This document shows, one piece after another, positions 34,975 through 44,005 of a stretch of DNA of 64,000 bases. Source of the DNA: Triatoma infestans (lineage: Eukaryota; Arthropoda; Insecta; Hemiptera; Reduviidae); assembly GCA_011037195.1 (NCBI GenBank), contig JAAEAF010003535.1:1-64000 (forward strand), in the 5' to 3' direction. The notes under the pieces were generated by a model. It was not told where the DNA came from. It made no database searches and saw only the letters and a program-made list of their open reading frames with translations. Made by a program: the position numbers and the translations under genes. Position 1 is the stretch's first letter, and each line of letters starts with the position of its first letter.

Positions 34975-36432
34975 TAGAGTGACCAGAGTTATATGCTCCA
35001 CCCACTTTTTTTTTAAACGGCGGGAAATTTCGAAAAAATAGAAAACACGTATTTAATCATTTTTAGTCTAGTTTATTTTCAGTGATTGATCCATTTTTTT
35101 ATACCCCAATATCCCGAGATACAGCATCCAACTTTTTTTTTTCAAATGGAACATTATATTTTTTTTTTGCATATTTTTATAGTAATTGAGCCTCTAAAAA
35201 AATTTAAAAAAAAAAATTTAAAATCGGTTAGGTTTTTCAAAAGTTATGGTAATTTAAAATATGAAAAACAAATTTCAGTTTAATGTCAAAATTACCTTAT
35301 TTTTTCTTTAAAGAAGCTCTTCAAACTGGGCACCATCAACGGATAGGCAAGCCAAAGCTCTGGACTCCCACGCTCTGTTTATAGCAGCATTAAGTGGCAA
35401 AGTCAACATCTAGGCAGGCTAGAGTTATTCGACGTTCCAATCTTCGACTGAAGTCATGGGATTAAGGTTACTGTACACTTTATTTTTTAGATATCCCACC
35501 AAAAAATGCACAATTTTATGGACTGATGAATCAAAGTTTAGCAACAATGGCTTCTTAATCGTTGGAACTTTAGAATATGGGCAGAAGAAAATCCACAAGT
35601 TACCTTCGCCACACGCCATTAGGTTGTTTTTTCTACAAATGTTTGGTGTGGAGTTTGAGGAAACCAACTAATCGGCCCATACTTCTACAGAGGGAACTTA
35701 ACTGGTGAAAGGTATCTAACTTTTTTAAGAGACATTTTGCCAGTTTTGCTTGAAGATGTTCCTCTAAAACGTCGGTTAGATATGTATTTTCAACAAGATG
35801 GTTCGACGTTACCTGGACAGAAATTTCCACGAAAAGTGGTTAGGAACTCATGGTCCGATCCAATAGCCACCTCTATCTCCGGACTTAACCCCAATGGACT
35901 ATTTTTTGTGGGGATATCTAAAAAATAAAGTGTACAGTAACCTTAATCCCGTGGCTTCAGTCGAAGATATGGAACGTCGAATAACTCTAGCCTGCCTAGA
36001 TGTTGACTTTGCCACCTAAGTGCTGCTACAAACAGAGCGTGGGAGTCCAGAGCTTTGGCTTGCCTATCCGTTGATGGTGCCCAGTTTGAAGAGCTTCTTT
36101 AAAGAAAAAATAAGGTAATTTTGACATTAAACTGAAATTTGTTTTTCATATTTTAAATTACCATAACTTTTGAAAAACCTAACCGATTTGAAATTTTTTT
36201 TTTTTTTTTTTTTTAGAGGCTCAAGTACTATAAAAATATGCAAAAAAAATATAATGTTCCATTTGGAAAAAAAAAGTTGGATGCTGTATCTCGGGATATT
36301 GGGGTATAAAAAAATGGATCAATCACTGAAAATAAACTAGACTAAAAATGATTAAATACGTGGTTTCTATTTTTTCGAAATTTCCCGCCTTTTAAAAAAA
36401 AAGTGGGTGGAGCATATAACTCTGGTCACCTG
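34975..36432 (+). mobile_element. Tc1/mariner-derived near-palindromic element, copy B
   Basis: TA flanks a 1458-bp element with inverted arms 34975-35507 and 35901-36432. The spacer 35508-35900 carries the transposase core on the plus strand, from CACAATTTTATGGACTGATG to CCAATGGACT. A 26-bp deletion near 35803 removes the codons after QQDG, including CPAH, and shifts the frame. Shadow frames on both strands reflect the palindrome. Confidence 0.9.
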
Positions 36433-36439
36433 TATACAT

Positions 36440-36870
36440 AATAATATACCGATACCAAGACATTTTCCCACCAAAAATCTGTGCCTTCCCAGTCACCTAT
36501 ACCCGTCATTCCCTCCTTCACATTTTCTGACCATCTTTTCCTTGGACGGTCACTCCTTTTTCCTCCCATCTGGAATATTTAAAAAAAAAATCCTTTTCGG
36601 CCACCCGACATCGTCGTTCATTTTCAATAGATGTTCAAACCATATCGATCTCTTCTGAACAATTTTTTCCAGGATTATAATAGTGTACATTTATACGTCC
36701 TCTGATCACCTAGTTGGGTATATGCTGAATCCTGGAAATGCCACAGCTTCTTTTTCAGAAGTCCATCTCCAGAGCCACGATCTCCTCCCCTCTTTTTTCC
36801 AATCCATTAAGGAAAAGAGCCCTGTAGACTTTGGGCCCTGTAGAGCCTATGAAGCGCCTATGAAGAAAGT
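36440..36870 (-). mobile_element. Decayed RTE-like retrotransposon, C-terminal fragment
   Basis: Read on the minus strand in several frames, the sequence gives HLLKMNDDVGWPKRI, IPDGRKK and RPRKRWSENVKEGM. This is the GH..RM...R.PK.....G..RGRPR.RW block found at the C-terminus of RTE-like ORFs. It is heavily frameshifted and lacks the RT core. Confidence 0.65.
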
Positions 36871-37957
36871 ATCAGATATTATTTTTTATTTTTTGCCTCC
36901 ATATGCTCACTTTTATTCCACACAGAGTTAAGAATTTTAATTAACTTTTTCCTTTGGGCTATTTTATGAGATATATTCACCGAATTCGAAAAGTGTTCCT
37001 TTTTCATCAATAAAATCTTCGAAGTGTTTAATTTCACCACTCCAGGGGTAATAACCAATTAATTATTAATGGACAGTGAATCTAACGTAATGGGAACGTC
37101 ACCCACTTTTTCATCTTGTTATTGACCTATATGTTTGACCCCTGACCAATTGAATTGATGAGTGATCGCCTAGCTTGGTGGATTTGATAAGACTTAAGTC
37201 GCTTTCATGCTTCACCACTCTCCTGTCCAGACATACATCGATCAATAAGTTGACAGTTTGATTCCCAAAAACGATTAATGGCTACTTTCCTTTTAGCCAC
37301 ATTATTTGCTTGTTTGTGTTTCGTTAAAAGTGATTGCATCTATTTTTCCCTTTAAATAGAGCTTCTTCTCTTCTTCAACGTTTCACCTTGTTCATTTGTG
37401 GAATTAGACAACCAGTTGTCTTTGTTCCTAGTAAGAATAAGTGCGGTACTCAATTTTTTTTCTTTTTCTTTTAATCATAAAATTTTATTATGACTCCTAT
37501 AATCGTCCGAGAAACTAGTTAAAAGAATTTTTTAACTTTTCACCTGTAACTTTATGTATTAACTAGGTTTTTATAATTTACTATAGTTTTTAAATCATTT
37601 ACACTGGCATAATAATAATTGTCAGCGTTATAAGGAATTAAATAAAAAAGGGATTTTGATAGTATGTTAATATTTTCTGAGGTTTGGTTGATCTTTAAAA
37701 AATCTGCTAATGCCTGTTATTTGTTGGAATTTGACTAAATTTCGTTATAATATTTAGATTGTTTTTTTCTTTTTACAGAGGAAGTTGGTAGGATTGTAAA
37801 ACTCTTCCTCTTTTGAGAATATTTTTCTCGTTTTCATTATCTGTGGATTCCAATAATTAGTTTCTTTAGCTTAGATATTTTCATTATGACTAAATTTTCA
37901 ACATTTGCAAAAGTAGACACCGCACACAACGATTAGTGTGTTTTTTTTTATTTGATA
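36871..37957. other. No gene recognised
   Basis: Moderately AT-rich DNA. The part up to about 37330 might continue the adjacent retrotransposon on the minus strand, but I could not read a convincing motif. Confidence 0.4.
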
Positions 37958-38547
37958 GGGTAAAGCTAAGAGAGATGACGCACATTTCAAAGTTATGCCC
38001 TGTATAAAAATGTAGTAGTCAAATTCTTTATAAAAAATATGTCAACTACTATTATCTGCAAAAAAAAAATGCTATTTTTCAAAATAAAGACATTCTCATT
38101 TATTTCAGAAACAAAATACAAATACACTACATTTGGCCAATCTCTCCTACTATGGTAGGATAGATGACGCACCATAGAGGTAGTAGACTTCTCCTCTGTG
38201 AAGGTAACATGGCTGATCGACATGAAACTTGGTAAACACTATGTCTACGAGTTGAACACTATGTTTAACGACAGCTGAAAATCTTTCATTTCAATTGCAA
38301 TTAATATAGTGAAAAAATTTACTAAGCCTTATGAAAATTCACGTTATGAAAAAACACGCTGATGCGTATAAATGTTCCTATAACACAAAAGAACACACAA
38401 AATAATTGAAGAATTTTGCAATACGTTGCTTCAATACGAACCTCTCTACTCCTGTACTAACTTCCATGACGTCACGTGGTGGCAAACAAGAGAAAAGCAA
38501 AGCCTGCGTCTTCTCTCCTACCTCCGTCATCTCTCCTAGATTTACCC
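37958..38547. mobile_element. MITE with TA target sites, copy 1 (590 bp)
   Basis: TA (37956-37957 and 38548-38549) flanks inverted ends GGGTAAAGCTAAGAGAGATG and GGGTAAATCTAGGAGAGATG. A GAGATGACGCA-like motif recurs inside (near 37973 and 38161). TA target sites and a short terminal repeat fit a Tc1/mariner-type MITE. It has no coding capacity. A second copy begins at 62936. Confidence 0.8.
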
Positions 38548-39015
38548 TAAGTTTTAATGTTAGAAAATTTTAAGAATTGTTAAATAAGATTTTTAACTTA
38601 ACATAAAGTAGTAGCCAGATAAAAATGCTCTATTTGGAGAGAACTAAAAAAACTGAACTTTGGCCACCTCTGTTCAATAGCAATACTTATCAACATATTA
38701 AAACCGTATGAACCTCAGACCTTCTACAATAAATACTCGAATTTATAATTCATATTTTTGTCTTTTCTATTTGAAATGTATATAAAACAGCGCATAATAA
38801 AATAAAAATTGTAATTATGTTGTTGGGACAAAACTTTATTATTATTATAATATGTGTACAAGACATTGTTATTTTATGACAAAAACAAAAACGGCATTTT
38901 TACATTGGACAAAGACGGACATTTTTTTTTTGAACCTTCTGTCTTTCTGATTTTTATCACATCTTGTATAGCAGAAACAAAAAGAAATAAAAATCAAATG
39001 AATCAATCGATAATA
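38548..39015. other. No gene; possible 3' region of the minus-strand ORF
   Basis: AT-rich. On the minus strand AATAAAG lies near 38830-38838, about 180 bp beyond the stop codon of the 39016-39789 ORF, and could serve as a polyadenylation signal. Confidence 0.4.
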
Positions 39016-39479
39016 TTATAAAGATTTTGTTACTTGTGCAGCTTTCGCAATTTCTTGAATACTTTTATACAATAATATTGTTGCAGATTTTAGTAAAGAA
39101 TAATGTTTTTTAACTGGTATGGGTGGTTTTTTGTGTGGTATAAGTAATGGATATATATAGAAGAGTAATAAAATGAAAAAAAGTATAGTGATACTTTTGG
39201 CATACAGGCTAACGTCCATAGATTTGAAATTAATTACAGTAAATATACTGCTCTCTGATTTCTCATCAAATGTTTGCGTACATGCACTAGATATTGTACT
39301 TAAATCTGTACCATCTTTTCTTATTGAATTGTTAAATTGAAAAGGACGTATTGAATTTGTAAACATATTTGGATTCAATCTATCTGACGTTCTTATTACT
39401 TGCTTTAATAATATAGATTCATTAAATATTCTTCTATTTGATTCACAATCACTATTAACAGCAGTACTGTTACTAGTAA

Positions 39480-39519
<40 letters not shown>

Positions 39520-39789
39520 TTTGTTACCCAATATTCCACCAATCATTTCAGCAGCACGTTCATTAAGTTTATGTTCTGTATCATCTCCTGAACCAAAAGT
39601 AAAATCATATGTACTATCCGTATCACTGGTAGTTGTTGTTGCACAATCCAAATCTTCTTCATCTTCGATTTGTCTCTCTAAATTCTTCTCTTTTAATCCG
39701 ATTGCATAAGAAGATTTTATAATTGGTAGATCCGGTTTTATTTGTCTGAACGAATGTGAACATGATTGCGATTTACCTAACATTTTCAT
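39016..39789 (-). CDS. Hypothetical single-pass membrane protein with poly-Asn tract, 257 aa
   Basis: A single uninterrupted frame runs from ATG 39789 to the stop at 39016, long for DNA this AT-rich. The protein has a polar, acidic N-terminal half with an EDEEDLDCATTTTSDTDST stretch and 13 consecutive Asn at about residue 90 (from an ATT repeat on the plus strand). One hydrophobic segment, about residues 200-222 (ITILFFILLLFYIYPLLI), is followed by a basic 35-residue tail. There is no signal peptide, so a tail-anchored-like topology is plausible. I recognise no domain. It could be an intronless host gene, the last exon of a longer gene, or a retrocopy. No known transposon motif is present. 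Confidence 0.5.
39482..39521. repeat. (ATT)n microsatellite coding for poly-Asn
   Basis: A run of about 13 ATT units on the plus strand (AAT on the minus strand) inside the 257-aa ORF. Its length is likely polymorphic, but the frame is kept because the unit is three bases. Confidence 0.85.
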
Positions 39790-40329
39790 TTATTATTATT
39801 GTTGTTTTGCTTCGTTTATCGGAAATTTTTCTTTTACTTATAATTTTGACACCTTTATTTTTTTTTTGGTTAATAATGATTTTATATTATATATATATAT
39901 ATAGTGGAAATTTAAAAATCCAAACAGATGTTTTATTTTTTTATTTTTTTTAAGTTTTTTTTTTGTGTTACATTTGATAGAAATCTTATAGATGCACACA
40001 TATATATATAACAATATATTATCCTAAACTGTTACGTAAAAAAAAAAAAATTATTACATATCTTAAAGAATCTTATTTTAAAAACGGAATAATTTATTTT
40101 GGTTTATCTTTTATATTATGGAATATATATATGAATATTTAAAAAGAATGTAAAAGTTAACCCCACAACATCTTTTCCGGGGAGGGTTGCCTGGCAATGA
40201 CCACAGTGTTAATTTTATGAAAAAAATTTGCTCTTAATTATTTTAAAGATATTTAGAAATAAAAAGTGTTTTATTTTTTACATTTTTTTCTATTAAAAAA
40301 AAAATAATGCAAATTTTTGTAATTAATTA
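39790..40329. other. AT-rich DNA upstream of the minus-strand ORF
   Basis: Homopolymers and TA runs dominate. A short GC-richer stretch, TTTTCCGGGGAGGGTTGCCT at about 40171, is unexplained. No promoter motif is convincing. Confidence 0.4.
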
Positions 40330-41935
40330 TTTTATAATAATAATAATAAAAAACGTCTTTATTTCATCTCATTATAATTAAATTACAAAATTAGCAAAAA
40401 TATTTTGGCAAACTTACTAGTCATGGTGGTAAACTGATCGACCATCTGAGAGGTGTTGCCTTTGAAAACAAAACTTAAACATTACTTCCAACAAACAAAA
40501 AAAAAACAAACAAATAAACTTATACATGAAATTAAAATAGTGATATATCCATTACTTACTTACAGATTTATCAAGTTTTACTTTAATTTCTTTTATTTAA
40601 ACAGTCATAAATAAATTCAAGTACCCTTTGAATATTTGTATTTCTATGCTGATTTACAATAGTTGATTGTAAACTATCCCAATCTTTTTGCCATTCACAA
40701 ATAATCAATAAATTTATTGAATGACAAAAATATTTCTATTAAAATATTGTGTAACGGCAAGAGAGAGAGAACACAGGCCCGGACCGTAAGGAAAAAGGCC
40801 CTCTCTGGTACTCTCTCACTTAAGCAGGCTAGAGTGGGGAGAACCTGTATATAAGCCAGTGAGAGATCTAGACATCGTTCTATCTATCAGATTCAACCAT
40901 ATACATCACATCGTGTCATATCTCTACTCCCAACTTTTATTCTATAAAATCATTACAGTCCAGTGCAGTTTGTGTAAGCTTATAGCCATATTATAACAGT
41001 GTCTTCACATTTCGTTGAATTAACAACCTAATTCTCTCCTCATCAACTCGGATGATGTAACGACAAGAGAGAGACACACGCCCGACGAGAGAAAAAAAGG
41101 CCCTCTCTTGGTACTCTCTCACTTAAGTGGCTAAGAGTGGGGGAAACTGTATATAAGCCAGTGAGAGATCTAGACATCGATGTATCTATCAGATTCAACC
41201 ATATACTCCAATCGTGTCATATCTCTACTCCCACCTTTTTTCTAATAAAAATATTACAAGTCCAGTGCAGTTTGTGTAAGCTTATAGCTATATTATAACA
41301 CTGTCTTCATATCTCGTTGAATTAATCAAACCTAATTTCTCTCCTCATCAACTCCGGATGATGTAACGACAAGAGAGAGAACACACGCCCGACCGAGAGG
41401 AAAAAAGGCCCTCTCTGGTACTCTCTCACTTAAGCTGGCTAGAGTGGGGAACCTGTATATAAGCCAGTGAGAGATCTAGACATCTATCTATCAGATTCAA
41501 CCATATACATCGTGTCATATCTCTACTCCCACCTTTTATTCTATAAAAATCATTACAAGTCCAGTGCAGTTTGTGTAAGCTTATAGCTATATTATAACAG
41601 TGTCTTCAGATGTCGCCTAATTATTCAAACCTAATTTCTCTCCTCATCAACTCCATTATAATTGCAAACGGAACTCTTTTAGGATTGGACAAATAGCAAT
41701 TAAATGATGGATATTCTCCTCTTCCTTTCTATGACACAATGAACATCATTTTTTTATACGTCAAAGTGGAAGAATAAATATTTTTATACAACTATAAAAA
41801 CTTATATTTCGTTGTAATTATCCATCCAATATAATTTACGTCAAAGTTACTATTCGAAATGTCTATTTCTGAAGTTAATTTTTCATTAACAACAAACCTA
41901 GAAACTATTAATCGCTTTCATTTTTTTTCTTTTCA
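40330..41935 (-). mobile_element. Non-LTR retrotransposon 3' fragment, interrupted by an LTR-like array
   Basis: On the minus strand, near 41735, the sequence reads CSLCHRKEEENIHHLIAICP, a CCHC-like block at the ORF2 C-terminus. Beyond the array, about 40735-40590, coding resumes as FCHSINLLIICEWQKDWDSL and ends. A 3' UTR with AATAAAG and a TTATTATTA tail finishes near 40330. The order and spacing show one element split by the insertion at 40750-41649. The RT core is missing. Confidence 0.7.
40750..41649 (+). repeat. Three tandem LTR-like units, 306-bp period
   Basis: The units start at 40750, 41056 and 41362, each with TGTAACG followed by a GA-rich CAAGAGAGAGA tract. Each has CTGTATATAAGCC, a good TATA box, then TCTAGACATC and TCAGATTC (possible initiator), TTCTA(T)AAAA-type A-rich sequence, and ends CTCCTCATCA. 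An 11-bp ACTCCGGATGA separates the units. TG...CA ends, a TATA box and the length are LTR-like. There is no internal coding region, so this may be an LTR array left by recombination, a TRIM-like element, or a satellite. Unit 1 differs most. Confidence 0.75.
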
Positions 41936-42247
41936 ATTCAAATCAAATTTTATTGCTTAAAAAAATAGTCCATTTTATAGTAAGAGTTTCAACATAAATG
42001 ATCACTTTCCAGTAAGAGAAACAAAACAAAATTAATGTTCTTAAGCGACCTCTACACGGTCAATATTGTCAATATAACCATCAATACTCGTGCTAACCGG
42101 TCTCAATACTTCATTACCTTACACGATCAATATTATTGTCAATGCTTTTGTCAATAACTGTGCTCATTACTTACTACTTCTGCCACTAGGCAGAGTGTAT
42201 TTACGTGTTTGTACTCGTTATTTTGTTGGCTTTTTTTCTCTTAAAAA

Positions 42248-42660
42248 ATGAATAATCCCACAAAAGCTTGCGTAGCCATTATTTTGGCGTTTGGCACTAT
42301 TCATAAAGTGAAAAGCAAACAGTGGATGAAAGAGTGGTTGAAGAAGAGAGATGAATATTCTCATTTAGTACTTTTGAAGGAAATCAGCCTCTGCGATGTT
42401 GAAGATTTCAAGAACTACTTTCCAATGGATTAACCTACCTTAAACAAACTGTTACAGATAGTTGAACCATTTTTGAAAAGACAGGACAGAAATATGAGAG
42501 AAAGTATAAATGCTAGGGAAAGATTAGCCCTAACCCTGAGGTACTTGGTCACAGGAAGAACTTTTGAAGACTTGAAGTTTTCAGTCATAATGTCCCCAAC
42601 AACTATCAGCAAAGCTGTAATAGAAACCTGTGAATTATATATATGTCCTACAAGACTTTG
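42248..42660 (+). pseudogene. Harbinger transposase (HARBI1-like), N-terminal remnant
   Basis: Two frames separated by a stop and a shift read KQWMKEWLKKRDEYSHLVLL and MRESINARERLALTLRYLVT with GRTFEDLKFSVIMSPTTISK. In the family this region is the W..PWL..R...G leader and the LA.TLR(F/Y)LATG helix-turn-helix segment. The DDE catalytic domain is not present. Confidence 0.8.
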
Positions 42661-42848
42661 AAAAAATTACAATCACCTTTAAAATGTATGATTGAAGTTT
42701 TCTTTTAATACACAAATCTTTCCCAAGAACCTCCACTGGGTCGTGTTGTGAACTGAACTGTAATGACGGGACTTTTTAATTGGCTATATGAAATGTATGT
42801 TAATCAGAAAAATAAGATTAAAAAATTACAATCATCTTTAAAAAGTTA

Positions 42849-43173
42849 TCAGAGACATTTTCCGTGGTATCCTGCTTCATTTGTGGTCATCGTCCGGTTT
42901 CGGGCGTTCGCCCATCTTCAGGATGCGTTTTTCAGACAGTGTGCCAACACAGACTCGTACAGAGACTTAGTTTCACACTAAAACTCTCTTGTACGAGTTA
43001 GTGTGAAACTAAGTCTCTGTACGACTCTGTGTCTGTGTTGGCACACTGTCTGAAAAACGCATCCTGAAGATGGGCGAACGCCCGAAACCGGTCGATGACC
43101 ACAAAATGAAGCAGGTACCACGGAAAATGTCTCTGATGCTTTCCAGCTCTGCGGAAACAACCACCACCACCAA
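42849..43173. mobile_element. Inverted-dimer short retroposon, best copy (325 bp)
   Basis: A perfect 11-bp duplication, TTAAAAAGTTA, flanks it (42838-42848 and 43174-43184). It starts TCAGAGACATTTTCCGTGG; the same sequence inverted lies near 43117-43135, so about 285 bp form a near-perfect palindrome with a short central loop. A single-stranded tail, GCTTTCCAGCTCTGCGG then ACCACCACC, follows, as in the 169-bp monomer at 14386. The right arm carries CTGAAGATGGGCGAACGCCC then GAAACCGGTC; the left arm carries the inverse with one change in GGTC. Confidence 0.85.
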
Positions 43174-43589
43174 TTAAAAAGTTAAGATTGAAGTTTTATG
43201 TTTAATACACAAATCTTTTCAAAGTACCTTTGTAAGGTAGTGTATCACTGTTGTTGAGGATAGTTTCAACGTTGTATAAAACAGTTGAACTGAGTATTGA
43301 TGGAAATATTGGTGCCGCTCCTACACGGTCAATACTATTGTCAATATCCCCTCCAATTCTCAGTATTGATACACGAAAATCAGAAAATCCGGATTTCATC
43401 AATACTCTTGTCAATACTGACCGTCAATACAATTTTGTTCACCTTACACGGTCAATATTATTGTCAATACGCTAAAGTATTGTCAGTATTATTGACCGCG
43501 TAGAGGCCGCTTTAGTTTTTAATTTTAAACAACAGAGAATTGTTTTCTAACTTGATTAAGGTTCTTATTTATAGCTAATGCCAACTATT

Positions 43590-43880
43590 TCAGTTTCATC
43601 CGTCTAATTTAAAAAGGGGGTTTTAACTTTGCTCTCAATTCTAAGCAAGTTTTTGTGAATAAATACAAATTTTTTTTATTTTGGATATTGAATTACAATT
43701 TAAGATAAATATCTAATGCATCTAGTTCATAATTTGGTAGGTTAATAAAATATTTTAGTCTATAGGCTATAAATGTCTTACATTCTAATAGGAGATGAAC
43801 AATCGAATCTGATAAATCACATTTACAAAGCAAACAACGTCTTTTTGGCTTAAAATAATATTTTTTTACCATTAATTATT
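43590..43880 (-). mobile_element. Non-LTR ORF2 C-terminal fragment
   Basis: On the minus strand the sequence reads CLLCKCDLSDSIVHLLLECK (C-x2-C...H-x4-C) and then YRLKYFINLP, the Cys/His block near the end of non-LTR ORF2 proteins. It lies immediately beyond the Harbinger right end. The Harbinger element may have inserted in retrotransposon DNA, since a related fragment ends at about 41935 on its other side. Confidence 0.6.
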
Positions 43881-44005
43881 AATATTTCTTTACCTTGGAT
43901 ACTTTTTGTTTGCTAAACGTTTTTTGTGAGCAACTGCTTTTAGGAATTCTAACGTTTTGTGAAAGATATTGCTGTGGACAGTTAAATTGACTAATTAATC
44001 TTATA

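Larger units (their letters stand above)
42044..43511 (+). mobile_element. PIF/Harbinger transposon, decayed
   Basis: TTA at 42041-42043 and 43512-43514 is a 3-bp target duplication. The inverted ends are AGCGACCTCTACACGGTCAA and AGCGGCCTCTACGCGGTCAA. CGGTCAATA-type motifs are repeated through both subterminal regions. The transposase N-terminus survives at 42248-42660. The catalytic part is gone. A sequence near 42690-42720 recurs at about 43185-43215, an internal duplication. The element hosts the retroposon at 42849-43173. Confidence 0.85.

Noticed and set aside
35425..35667. Minus-strand frames over mariner copies B and C (also 35633-35830 and 44664-44951)
   Set aside because: They are shadow frames arising because the elements are near-palindromic; the coding strand of each spacer is identified by the DDE motifs.
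37770..37800. Possible SOWAH exon after a TTTTTACAG acceptor
   Set aside because: The following codons reach a stop quickly and do not match the expected continuation of the domain.
40750..41649. CRISPR-like or other spaced repeat array
   Set aside because: The units are 306 bp, nearly contiguous, and have LTR/promoter-like features; this is an insect genome and there are no short repeats with unique spacers.
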